DNA from: Apostichopus japonicus
Taxonomy: Eukaryota > Echinodermata > Holothuroidea > Aspidochirotida > Stichopodidae
Reading direction: 5' to 3'
Assembly: GCF_037975245.1 (NCBI RefSeq)
Contig: NC_092579.1
Coordinates: 2,845,001-2,905,000, forward strand
Length of the DNA: 60,000 nt
A model generated the notes under the pieces. The model searched no databases, had not been told where the DNA came from, and saw only the letters and a program-made list of their open reading frames with translations. The position numbers were made by a program, and so were the translations under genes. Below are positions 38,786-49,471 of the stretch, one piece after another; positions within the stretch are counted from its first letter, which is position 1; the number at the start of each line of letters is the position of its first letter.

Positions 38786-39902
38786 AGCTTGTCTTAAACA
38801 AGTTGTGTGTTGTTTCTAACTCAGCAGGTTCTATCGTGTGCAAATGTCTTAAACAAGTTGTGTGTTGTTTTCTTACCCAGCAGGTTCTATGGTGGGCGAA
38901 TGTGTTAAGAGAGTTGTGTGTTGTTTTCTTACTCAGGCTCTATCGTAAGCGATATATATTACAAAAGTTGTGTGTTTATTTTCTTACCCAGTGGGTTCTA
39001 TCGTGGGCGAATGTCTTAAACAATTTGTGTGTTGTTTTCTAACCCAGCAGGCTCTTTCGTTGGCGAATGCTGTGTGTTGTTTTCCCACCCACCAGGTTCT
39101 ATGGTGGGTGAATGTCTTAAGCAAGCTGTGTGTTGTTTTCTTACCCACCAGGTTCTGTGCTGGGTGAATGTCTTAAACAAGTTGTGTGTTGTTATCTTAC
39201 CCAGCAGGTTCTATGGTGGGTGGATGTCTTAAACAAGTTGTGTGTTGTTTTCTTACCCAGCAGGCTCTATGGTGGGCGAATAATTTAAACAAGGTGTGTG
39301 TTGTTTCTAACCCAGCAGGCTCTATCGTGGGCAAATGTCTTAAACAAGTGTTGTTTTCTAGCCCAGAAGGCTCTATCGTGGGCGAATATTTTAAACAAGG
39401 TGTGTTGTTTCTAACCCAGCAGGCTCTATCGTGGGCGAATGTCTTAAACAAGTAATATGTTGTTTTCTAGCCCAGAAGGCTCTATCGTGGGTGAATGTCT
39501 TAATTTAACAAGTTGTGTTGTTTTATTACCCAGCAGGTTCTATGGTGGGTGAATGTCTTAAACAAGTTGTGTGTTGTTTTATTACCCAGCAGGCTCTATG
39601 GTGGGTGGATGTCTTAAACAAGTTGTGTGTTGTTTCATTACCCAGCAGGTTCTATGGTTGGTGAATGTCTCAAACAAGTTGTGTGTTGTTTTCTTACCCA
39701 GCAGGTTCTATGGTGGGTGAATGTCTTAAACAAATTGTGTGTTGTTTTCTTACGGAGCAGGTTCTATGGTGGGTGAATGTCTTAAACAAATTGTGTGTTG
39801 TTTTCTTACCCAGCAGGTTCTATGGTGGGTGAATGTCTTAAACAAGTTGTGTGTTCTTTTCTAGCCCAGCAGGCTCTATCGTAGGCGAATATTTAAAAAC
39901 AA
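38786..39902 (+). repeat. 56-bp minisatellite, about 20 copies, after ALDH2-like stop
   Basis: Unit CTTAAACAAGTTGTGTGTTG then TTTTCTTACCCAGCAGGTTC and TATGGTGGGTGAATGT. Starts 228 bp after the stop codon, so it may be in the 3' UTR. Each unit has TTTTCTTACCCAG|CAG, an acceptor-like motif. Confidence 0.9.
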
Positions 39903-40611
39903 GTTAGCCTGTATCCAACAAAAACATTACTTGATCAATATGTATGTAGATAACTTGTAACAAAGGGATTAGTGTTTTGACTATATTTGATTAACTGTAA
40001 CAAATGGATTAATGTTTTGGCTTTATTTGATATGTAAACATTTCAACATTTCGTTTGTGAGAATTGAGTTCGTATTGACGTATAAGTCGAACATTTCGAT
40101 GGCTCTGTAACGATAAGTAATCTGGTTGTATCACTTGAATTATAAATCTCTAATGACCAGATATCGGATGTCAGTAACTGTAGATATTCCATTGTTGCTG
40201 ATTATACCTTTTCCAAATGAATGCATATACCCATGCATATAATTAATTTGTCTCCTGTTTCGTTTGAACCACATGTGATCATAAAATCATGCTTTTTCGT
40301 CTAAATTTTGAATATAAAATATCATACGGTGGATATATGCGAGAAGTAAATGAAATCAACGGACAAGAGATATATAGTACGTAGTACGTAGACAATACAC
40401 TACCATACTGAGGCCCTATGCAGGTAAAGGGATGCGACCGGAGTGTCTTCCCACCCCCCTTTTTTCCCCTGAAGAATGTTCTTACAGGCTGCGGTATCGT
40501 TAACACTAACTGCTCCAGGATGTTAGAAACAAATTGATATCAGATTAACACCTGAAAATTGAACAATTGAAAACGTAATGAGTTGGAAAATCCAGAACAG
40601 TGAAAAAAACT

Positions 40612-40690
40612 TCCAGCCCCCACCGGGATTCGAACCCGGGCTTCCCGCAGTATATGCGTACACCCTAACCACTATAAGCTATGGACGCTG
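40612..40690 (-). repeat. tRNA-like SINE head (family 3)
   Basis: On the minus strand an A box (TATAGTGGTTAGGG, 40663-40675) precedes a B box GGTTCGAATCC (40626-40636) and a GC stem (GAAGCCCGGG, CCCGGTGGGGG). No anticodon-stem symmetry was verified, so a SINE head is likelier than a functional tRNA. The flank just left (GGAAAATCCAGAACAGTG, 40585 on) recurs at 40958 next to the TA repeat. Confidence 0.6.
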
Positions 40691-40983
40691 GTTGTACGTT
40701 CAGAGGTTCGAAACCGGCAAGGAATGTCGTAATTCCACTGTAGGCATTTGTCACCTGTATCGAACAATACTAGTTCTGTTTTGGTGACATATTTGCCTTA
40801 CTCTAGAGATCAAACATGATTCTAACCAACTCGAAGTCATTTGTGATTCCTAAAGCCGGATCTCGAAAGAGATACTGTGAACAGACTTTTGTTAATGCAA
40901 AGGAGGTACACACAAATGCAAATGAATATATTTAATTGAAAACGTTATAATGGGTTGGAAAATCCAGAACAGTGAAAAAACTT

Positions 40984-40985
<2 letters not shown>

Positions 40986-41056
<71 letters not shown>
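40986..41056. repeat. TA dinucleotide microsatellite
   Basis: About 35 uninterrupted TA units. Confidence 0.97.
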
Positions 41057-41059
<3 letters not shown>

Positions 41060-42034
41060 CCATGATAATTCCATGATAAGGTCAACCACATACCCAAAAA
41101 TTTAAAATCATTGTACATTAAAATTGTAGAAGTTTCCAATATATAGAATACTTGTAGTTACTAAAAATATTTTTTTTCACATTCATTTGTGTTAAAAATG
41201 TCATTTGTTTGATTATGGGGTCGATAATAACAAATGGTTCCCGTAGCAACTAAATAATGAATATCAAGTCTTCACATAGATACCAAAAGGATTACTGAAT
41301 TTTCCTTTTCAGAAGATATTCAAATTTTGCGGAAAATCACCCTTTATGAATGTCACGCGAGTCACTTCACGCGAGTCACGTCAATTCAAGATAGTGTTTC
41401 TACCTATTTACTGTGTGTTGGACTAATTACATTTGCTATAGCATATAGTGCTCACTTAATAGCTTCAATTTTTTTTTCGACATCAAGGCATTAGACAACA
41501 GTGGTGAATTGAAAACACCCTCGATTTACTGTCACGCAATCACAAAATTGACTGTTTTTTTTCTCCTTGCCTGCACAATAGTTTTACTCTAAATAATGAA
41601 TATCGTAATAATGTAATTTATTATGTCCGGGTATCCAACCTCGTACGGATCATATCTACCTATGTGTGTTCACGTGTGCTCATAACGAGCTCTCACGGTC
41701 TCTTCCAACCTATCACTGTATGTCGGTGATGATATCTTTGTTCTTATGACCAGATTTTGCGCCATTGGTTGGCTCAAAATCTGTGGGATAGTGTCGAAAG
41801 CCAAAAAAACAAACAAACAACACATAGCCTAAGTCAGTGAGTACTGCATAGACCCCCTTTTATGGGTACCATATCTCTAATATGGCGGCGCAGCGCGTTG
41901 CTAACGAAAACGTGACGTAGGGGAAACGGGTCTATGTGAGCACAGCGTGGAAATTCCCCTAGAAAGCAATCACACATCAAACAAATATCCAAAACAGTAT
42001 GTGATAATAAAACGACGTGTTACTGTGCTGAGCC

Positions 42035-43123
42035 CAGGCGCGGCGGAACGGAAAAATTATTGGGGGGGGGGGGGGCTAATGTGTGGAGACTATCTAAGCG
42101 GAGCGCCACCATCGGTTGGCGCGGAGCGTACAAGAAAATTTTGGGTTTTTTCAAAGCCCCAGATGGCCGGAAACGGCACTTCCCGAGTGTTTCATGGTGC
42201 AAATACCTAGCCCTAAAATATGGGTCTCAAGCCTGCAATTTCTCAGATTGCACGTAAAAGTCTGTATAAAATATTGTAATTTGTATATTCGATGGTGTTT
42301 TAAGAGAGTAGCTATTACTCGTAGTGTACTCGCAAAGACGTTTTTGAGTGTAGTAAGGGCAGTGGTGGAGCTAGGGGTATTGGTCAGCGGGGTCAAGAAT
42401 GGTCTGTAGGGGCGCTTTCGACACTGTCTAAGCGGAGCGCCACCACAGGTTGGCGCGGGGCGTACAGAAAATTTTTGAGTAAAGATACTCCCGAGATTGC
42501 AGGAAATCACCCTTTTCGGGCCTTGCTAATTTGCAGATAAACGGAGAATAAATAGGTGTCGTCGCCATTTTGTCGGAAAATTACACCAACAGAATATGAC
42601 AAATGTCAATAGGTATATGAGAGCGCAATAAAATAGTCAATAATCGCGAATAAGTAAAAAGTAGTGAAAAGCTGAAAAGGTCGCCAGCAGTCCATTTGAG
42701 TCCGTCAGGGGGGGGGGGGGCATCCGCCCCTGACTGTATATATGGACGCTCCGCCACTAAGTAAGGGGATGTTGGAGAACTGGCTGAAATGAGGCAAGTC
42801 ATTGGCCTAAGACGAAGTTGTGTTACGCTTACCGGTACTCACACTCACTGCTTCCACTTTTCACGGGGCGTGAAGACGCGGTTGGGGTGACAATGTGGTC
42901 TATAGCCAGGGGACGGGCCGAGGGTCCCCCAGCAATTACTAAAATTATTACACCTATATAGTATACGTGTGCATCAGACAGATCGACAAGTATGCATTGA
43001 AAAATGGACAGATGCACGTTTCGGAGCCTTGGTAAATATTGGGGGGGCTTATCATGCATTTGCCCCCTCAACTTTTTCATTGGGGGGCTGAGCCCCCCAA
43101 GCCCCCCGGTTCCGCCGCCACTG
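42035..43123. mobile_element. hAT-like element, TSD GCTGAGCC, with nested insertion
   Basis: Ends CAGGCGCGGCGGAAC and GGTTCCGCCGCCACTG, exact TSD GCTGAGCC (42027-42034, 43124-43131). The first about 320 bp match 36433-36750 nearly base for base. Interrupted by the MITE at 42360-42759. Confidence 0.92.
42360..42759. mobile_element. hAT-like MITE nested in another element, TSD AGTAAGGG
   Basis: Ends CAGTGGTGGAGC and GCTCCGCCACTA with exact TSD AGTAAGGG (42352-42359, 42760-42767). Same family as 24968-25310, inverted. Confidence 0.92.
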
Positions 43124-43425
43124 GCTGAGCCTGATACGTACGGTACATACTCGCATGGCATGGCATGACTAAGAACAGAGGAATTTAACTTCGAAATGTT
43201 CTATTTAATGACTATTAGAAAGTGTACATTCAACTGACTATAGTACCAAGTTCACTTTCATCAATGGGATATCTCAAATTCCTTTTTTCCGCAATCATGA
43301 AGCTAATACTAGCAATCTTCCTTATATTGATGGCGGGACTGTTGACGGAGTCTACATTCAGTCAGTGAGTATTAATGCGATTGCTTGTTTTGGTAATGTA
43401 TCAATAGCTGTAGGCCTATACTATT

Positions 43426-43710
43426 AGTGTTAGCTCAGGGAGTGTTAGCTCAGGGAGTGTTAGCTCAGGGAGTGTTAGCTCAGGGAGTGTTAGCTCAGGG
43501 AGTGTTAGCTCAGGGAGTGTTAGCTCAGGGAGTGTTAGCTCAGGGAGTGTTAGCTCAGGGAGTGTTAGCTCAGGGAGTGTTAGCTCAGGGAGTGTTAGCT
43601 CAGGGAGTGTTAGCTCAGGGAGTGTTAGCTCAGGGAGTGTTAGCTCAGGGAGTGTTAGCTCAGGGAGTGTTAGCTCAGGGAGTGTTAGCTCAGGGAGTGT
43701 TAGCTCAGTG
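43426..43710 (+). repeat. 15-bp minisatellite made of pol III A-boxes
   Basis: Eighteen identical units AGTGTTAGCTCAGGG followed by a nineteenth, AGTGTTAGCTCAGTG. TTAGCTCAG is the tRNA A-box of SINE family 2. The open frame across it (LAQGV repeats) is an artefact of the 15-bp period. Confidence 0.95.
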
Positions 43711-43935
43711 TTTTACGCCGGTGCCTTTCAATCATAAGGTCCCGAGCTTTAGTCACTCCAAGATTAATGTATGTCGTCCAGTTACAGAGTTGTTTACAGA
43801 CAATTCATAATGAATCACTGACGTTAAAATATGAACCTAAAAGACTGACTTCGGTCAGCTTGCGGCTTTGATAAGCCAATGATGGCTTCTTTGCGATTTC
43901 CTGCTTGCAGGAGGATCGAAAATACATACATACAT
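43426..43935 (+). mobile_element. SINE family 2 copy with amplified A-box
   Basis: The body from about 43711 to 43935 matches the SINE at 31641. Its tRNA-like A-box region is replaced by 19 tandem 15-bp units (43426-43710). B-box region near 43740-43752 reads CCCGAGCTTTAGTCAC, so it is mutated. Confidence 0.85.
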
Positions 43936-44458
43936 ATTGATGATTCCGCTGTTGCAATAAAAAAAGCGTAAGCTGGTGAGAGGTGGGTGAGGGTGGATGA
44001 GGGTGTAAGGGTGCATCCGGGTCATTTGGGCATTTCCCTAGTGGGCTGCGGTGAAACAAAACTGATTCTCCGTTACGTCTAAATTTCCGTTGTTTTTTAG
44101 TATTATTAGGCTAACACAATGCTAGACCTTTCAGGGGCTTTGAAATACATTCCAATGAAATAGACTGTGTCTCGAAAGTCTTTCTGTCTCAAAATTCAAC
44201 AACTTCTTTTGGCTTCGCTTAGTGTTCGACCGCGTATATGATAATCGGCTAGTAGCCTACCTATTATTAGCTCATGTGACAAACGCTCCGATTACCGAAT
44301 ATTTCATCGTCTTCGTGGAACTGGCCTAATATATGATTTAGTATTACGCATGATGACCAACTTCTAGGTCAATACAGTAAAAGATGTAACTTCACGTTTC
44401 ACACTAAAGATTAATGGAGCTAATAAAGAAAAATTTAATACATACATGGGGCGCTGCA

Positions 44459-44763
44459 CAGGCGCGTAGCCAGGGAGGGGGGACGACCGCCCCCCCCCCC
44501 CCCCTGAGCATATTTATTTGTACGTTTTTATGATATCGCTAGTAATTTTAAATAGAAAATGCTTAGATGCAACTTGCAAGGCCTAGGAAGTGCCATTTTC
44601 AGCGATCTGGGAGGCATTTTCGTCCAAAATTTTCTTGTACGCTACGCTTCATGCCAACTCATAGTGGCGCTACGCTTAGATAGAATTCCCATGCCGAATC
44701 AACAGCTCTAATAATTTGCCTACAGGTTCGCCCTCCCTTGGCAAATTCCTCGCTACGCGCCTG
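44459..44763. mobile_element. hAT-like MITE, TSD GCGCTGCA/TA
   Basis: Ends CAGGCGCGTAGC and GCTACGCGCCTG form a 12-bp perfect inverted repeat. TSD GCGCTGCA (44451-44458) and GCGCTGTA (44764-44771), one mismatch. Contains the shared core inverted at about 44567-44685. Confidence 0.88.
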
Positions 44764-44806
44764 GCGCTGTACTGTTTATAACGATGAGTCGCAATATTGC
44801 ACCCGC

Positions 44807-45175
44807 CAGTGGCGTAGGAAGGTACTTTTGAGTGGGGGGGGGCTGAAGACTGATGGCCGGCCTGGGGGAGGGGTCTAAGGGGAGGGGGTGTCCCCCTCCC
44901 CTTAGGAATTTTTTGCATTTCCAGGTGGCCTCAGATGCAATTTGGTGCAATATAGCACACTTCAACACCCACTCCATTTTGTAAACTTAATTTTGTATTT
45001 TCACCTGGCCTTAGATGCAATTTGGTGCTCCAAATGAGATTTTTTTTCTCATTTGGAAATGAAAAAGGGGTTTTCTGACTTGCGGAGAGGGGCGGGGGCG
45101 GAATGATACTTCCGCCCCTCCACATTTTTCACTGGGGGGGGCTGGTGCCCCCAACCCCCGGTTCCTACGCCCTTG
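44807..45175. mobile_element. hAT-like MITE, TSD GCACCCGC
   Basis: Ends CAGTGGCGTAGGAA and TTCCTACGCCCTTG; exact TSD GCACCCGC (44799-44806, 45176-45183). Very similar to 34769-35091. Confidence 0.92.
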
Positions 45176-45468
45176 GCACCCGCCACAACACAGTAAATAG
45201 CAGTGCTGTACTGACTATGAGTTCCTTTATACAGAATACTGCAGAAGGGGGGAAGTAGTAGCCATTGGCTACGAAATGAAAATAAATGTTAGGGCCAGCT
45301 TTAACAACGGGTTTTATCCCATTTTCAGTGTTACAACTCCAACGTAAATAAAGTGAAAAGTAGACCGTACAGAAATAAAACATTCTTAATTTCGTAATCT
45401 GATATCGAAATATATAATCTGCTATGAAAAAATAAACAATCCCGGACGTTTGCTTTAAAAGCGTCAAT

Positions 45469-46110
45469 CAAGGGCGGCGGAAGCACTTTTAATCTGGGGG
45501 GGCACCGACGTCGAAGGGCACTTTGCAGAAATTCGATTGGACTGATGCAGCCTGATATTTAGTACCCTTTATAACTCTTATTGTATTATCTTATTTGCGT
45601 ATACACATCACTCCATCAACGCCCGCCCCCCCCCCCCACCCTCAAGGAAAATATGCATACTAGCACTGCAATATCCAATGTGCAAATTGGGAAACAAGAA
45701 ACAAGTTTTCTTTTGAGACAGAATGAGGTGAAATCATGCTAGTTGCTAATGTAGGAACTTGAGTTTATTTCTTGTTAATATCTTAACAAATTTTTTCCAT
45801 TCGAAATAGCTTTGAGTTTGACCCTCAGTAATTCATTAAAAGTCAGGATTTGCAAAGTTGTATGCACGACTATCTGAGCGGAGCGCCACCATCAGTTGGC
45901 GCGGAGCGTTAAGAAAATTTTTGGTTTTACAATGCCCTCAGATGGCCGGAAACGGCCCTTCCCGAGTGTTCATTCTGGTTCCCTGGCCTCTTGCTAACTT
46001 GAGACACCTCAATTTTTATGTAGAAAAAGGGCACATTTTTAACCTGAGGAAAAGTGGGGGCGGGGGGGGGGGCACGTGCCCCCTGTGCCCCCCCGGTTCC
46101 GCCGCCCTTG
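45469..46110. mobile_element. hAT-like element, TSD GCGTCAAT
   Basis: Ends CAAGGGCGGCGGAAGC and GGTTCCGCCGCCCTTG; exact TSD GCGTCAAT (45461-45468, 46111-46118). Related to 37317-38089 in opposite orientation, and carries the shared core at about 45868-45975. Confidence 0.92.
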
Positions 46111-46964
46111 GCGTCAATGATTAGGCTAACATCTGCGAGGGAACCCTTCCGATCGAACGTTGTTTCAATCTGTTTTTACCTCCATGATTATACACAGAGA
46201 GTCATTGGCTTAACTACATGTAGGAGAAATCACACACTAAAGTTCCCATTGAATTTGTGTGTCTTTAGTCGGTTGCGGTTAAGGAGTTCAGTTACTGCAT
46301 GCAAGGGGTTAATTTAGCACGTATGGTAAAGAAAAAAAAGTTGCTTCGGGTTTTTTCGGGAAAAATTGCGTAATTGTGTTTGTCTAATGACAAATTACTG
46401 TAATGCAGTAGAACTATTGAGGACTATCGCCAAACATTTTTCGGGATATTTAGGAGTATTTGGCGCCTTGATTTCATCATCTTATGGCATTTATAAAATC
46501 TTTGGCGCATTTGCAAGTTGATCAGTTGAGGCGCAACCGTTCTCTAGCCAGACTAGCCTAATGCATGCATTGTTTCGGTTTTATATAGTCAAGACAATAA
46601 ATCTTTCTTATCAATCGTTATACATGGATAACAGCAGGTTTTGTTAGATGCAAGAAGCGAAGTAAAAAAAAGGAATTACGTCGTCCCCAAGCTTACCGCG
46701 GGTATACTGTATGGATGTTAACTTCCAAAAGTGGATAGTATATCGAAGAGCATTAATACAATCTCGCGTGGGGGACTTGCAATACCGTCACATCGTACAT
46801 TAGCCATAGAGCAGAATATATTCCGCTCTTTGACATTAGGGCACCTTCCCCGGCTTTGAATAGCGTTGAATCGAATGATCAATATTATTCTCCCGTTGTG
46901 GTTGTGGTGAATCAAAAGCGCGGAAAAATACAATCCTTAATGTATGTATTTATTTATGTAGCCT

Positions 46965-47160
46965 ATGTATTTTAGATCCTCCTGTAAGCAGGAACTCGCG
47001 AAGAAGCCTCATTGGCTTATCAAAGCCGCAAGCTGACCGAGGTTAGTCTCTTGAATTCATATTTAACGTCCATGATTATGCATTGTCAATTGTCAATAAC
47101 TCTTTCACTGGACGACCTACATTAATCTTGGAGTGACTCGAACATTAATCTTGGAGTGAA
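46965..47160 (-). mobile_element. SINE family 2, truncated copy
   Basis: Reverse-strand match to the body of the SINE at 31641 (GATCCTCCTGTAAGCAGGAA, CGCAAGCTGACCGA). Ends just at the B box, where ATTAATCTTGGAGTGA is repeated twice. Confidence 0.75.
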
Positions 47161-49471
47161 TATGGAACGTAATAGTCGGTTCCGTGTAATCGGTAGCGCA
47201 ATGGATCTTGCCGATGCCGATTATTTACCGATTGTCTGATCATCCGATTATCGGTCGAACACCAGAGCCCTTCGTTCCCTGGACACCACCCACATATGCA
47301 GCAAATTCCATAGAAATTCAATTCTCTTCCTTTCACGTATTTTGTGCGTTAAACTCGCTACGGAAGAACAATGAATATCTGTCCTCCCATCCAATGGCAG
47401 TGTAGAGTTGTAAATATAAATCTAGTTGCCGCTTTTGTTGGTTAAATTTTCCGAAACCTTGCTCAGCTATAGTCACTTCAGTCGGTCCTGGGCGAGGAGT
47501 GGGGTGGGTGGGATAAGACGTGTGCCCTAGTCCCTCTAATTCTCCCGTACTGTGTACTTCCATTACGCAGTAACTCCTCAATTTCATAATTCTCGTCAGG
47601 ATTTGGTGTTAGCGTAAATCGTCAACTCGACATAGATATAAAGAAGCATAAGATATGTGGTGTTATACTAGCACAATTCGTCTATACAACTCCTCTGTGC
47701 CTACACTGTAAACAAAAATCGTAAGCGTTTCCTTGAAAATGCTTTAAAGTTTCTGCAACCAAAAGTCGGGTTTCCTCAGATTAATCGGTGAGATGTTAAC
47801 CGTATCTTGGTTAAACGTTCATCCTGTGTTGCGTGTTTCATCATTATTGAGTTGCTGCAACCGAAAACGGTGTTTTCTCCTTAAAAACGCAAGTGTTTCC
47901 TGAAATATTACCACTTTTAGAGTTACCTCCAACGGATTCAGTTTTAGTCTTCCTAATTTTAGAATTTAGAGATTATCTTTCAATTATCTGTTCAGAATAC
48001 TGTTGACACAGTACATATATTTGCGTGGAAAATTATGTATGATGGAATTCTCTGCCTTTTAAGATTGATGTACAGAATAATAACAATGAATAGTAAGAGC
48101 TGTGAGCCTGAAAATGATACAAACTTGATTTTAAAGTAAGAAATATTTATTAAAACCCAACAAATAAAACCATGCAAAGATTATCAATGACAATTTTAAA
48201 ATGTACAGTTAAGTATTGTATATGTATCACTAAAGATAACAACACATGGAACAAGCACCTATATGTGGTGAAGGGTGGGCTGCTTTAACAAGTGAAACTT
48301 AGAGAGTGAGTTTGAAACTGACAAAATTGGTCTCCAATACTTTTCTTCTTATTTAAGCTCCGATCACCTCTAGCTCTAACACCCATCTTATATACATGAC
48401 TGAGTAAAATCGTTCCAATGACATCATTTCATGCCTTGGCACTGTCAGAATGAAGGGACTGTTAGCATTACACCCCTCACCCATAAAGAAAAAGCTCCAT
48501 ATAGGGTGGAGGGTGGAAATTACAAAACCACAGAACACCTTTTAAATACCACCTGTCTAATTTCAACAATTTTCCTAGTTTAACCAAGAGTACACCTTCT
48601 CCCCATAGACAAAATAGGTGCATACGGCAAAGTATCATATGAAGCAAAAACAAGCAATCAATTACAAATTAAATATATATACAAATATTATATATTACCA
48701 TTATTTGAAATAATCAATCTCAACACCACATAGCATCCAATGTGTATCGTCAGTCGACAAGCAACGAGTTTCCTAGTGATCCAAGAGTGAAACCCCTGCC
48801 CCAGATTTAAAAGAATAGATGTAGATCATGTCACCCTACCTAAAAGGTTTATTAAACCAAAGTGCAGTAAATTCTTGTTTTCTCATCAACTTTTTTTAAT
48901 TAAATTATTCCCATGGTATTACACCTCTCTATCATATATTAATTTCAAATAGCTGAGAGCAGCCTGATGACTGACCACAGTTTTTTTTTCTCACAGCTCA
49001 TTATATGATAACTTTGCAATTAAAGGGCTTTTCCCATGGAGGAATATATTTTCAACAAAATACAAATTTGCTACCCTCTCACCCCCTCAAAAAAAATGTT
49101 TTAAAATTTCATTTTTCAATGCATTACTTTTTTATCAGTAACTCCCAACCTAATGGACAATGCTGAATCTACACCAGGCCTAGCAGAGTGTTCCAAATCT
49201 TAAAAACAAACAAACATGCAGTTAGATTGTGCTTCCAAGCTTTTGTGTAGTCGCTTTTACACGCTAATTGTCTTTCCTGCTATCGTATTGTAGCTGTGCT
49301 GGATTCGCTTAATGTTGCATGTCCACTTGAGACCGCTTGGGGTTAATCATCTATTGGCTAGCGACTTTTGTTACAAAGGTTACCAACTTAGCAGGTACCT
49401 TTTTATTGTCAGTGATTTCAAAAATCTTCTTTTGTACATATGTCAATGTACAGTTACATGATCTCGGGTAT
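47161..49471. other. Intergenic, possibly 3' UTR of the minus-strand gene
   Basis: AT-rich with no domain-bearing ORF. Lies just downstream of the stop of the SAMD3-like copy on the minus strand. Confidence 0.45.

Larger units (their letters stand above)
39903..42026. other. Intergenic repeat-poor stretch
   Basis: AT-rich; contains the SINE head at 40612 and the TA tract. Nothing else recognised. Confidence 0.5.

Noticed and set aside
40612-40690. Functional tRNA gene
   Set aside because: The B box and GC stem are good, but I could not form a convincing acceptor and anticodon stem. The flanks recur nearby as in a SINE.
43426-43710. CRISPR-like array
   Set aside because: Units are directly adjacent with no spacers, in a eukaryotic SINE.
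43427-43810. 127-codon LAQGV-repeat ORF as a structural protein
   Set aside because: A 15-bp tandem array derived from a SINE A-box explains it fully.
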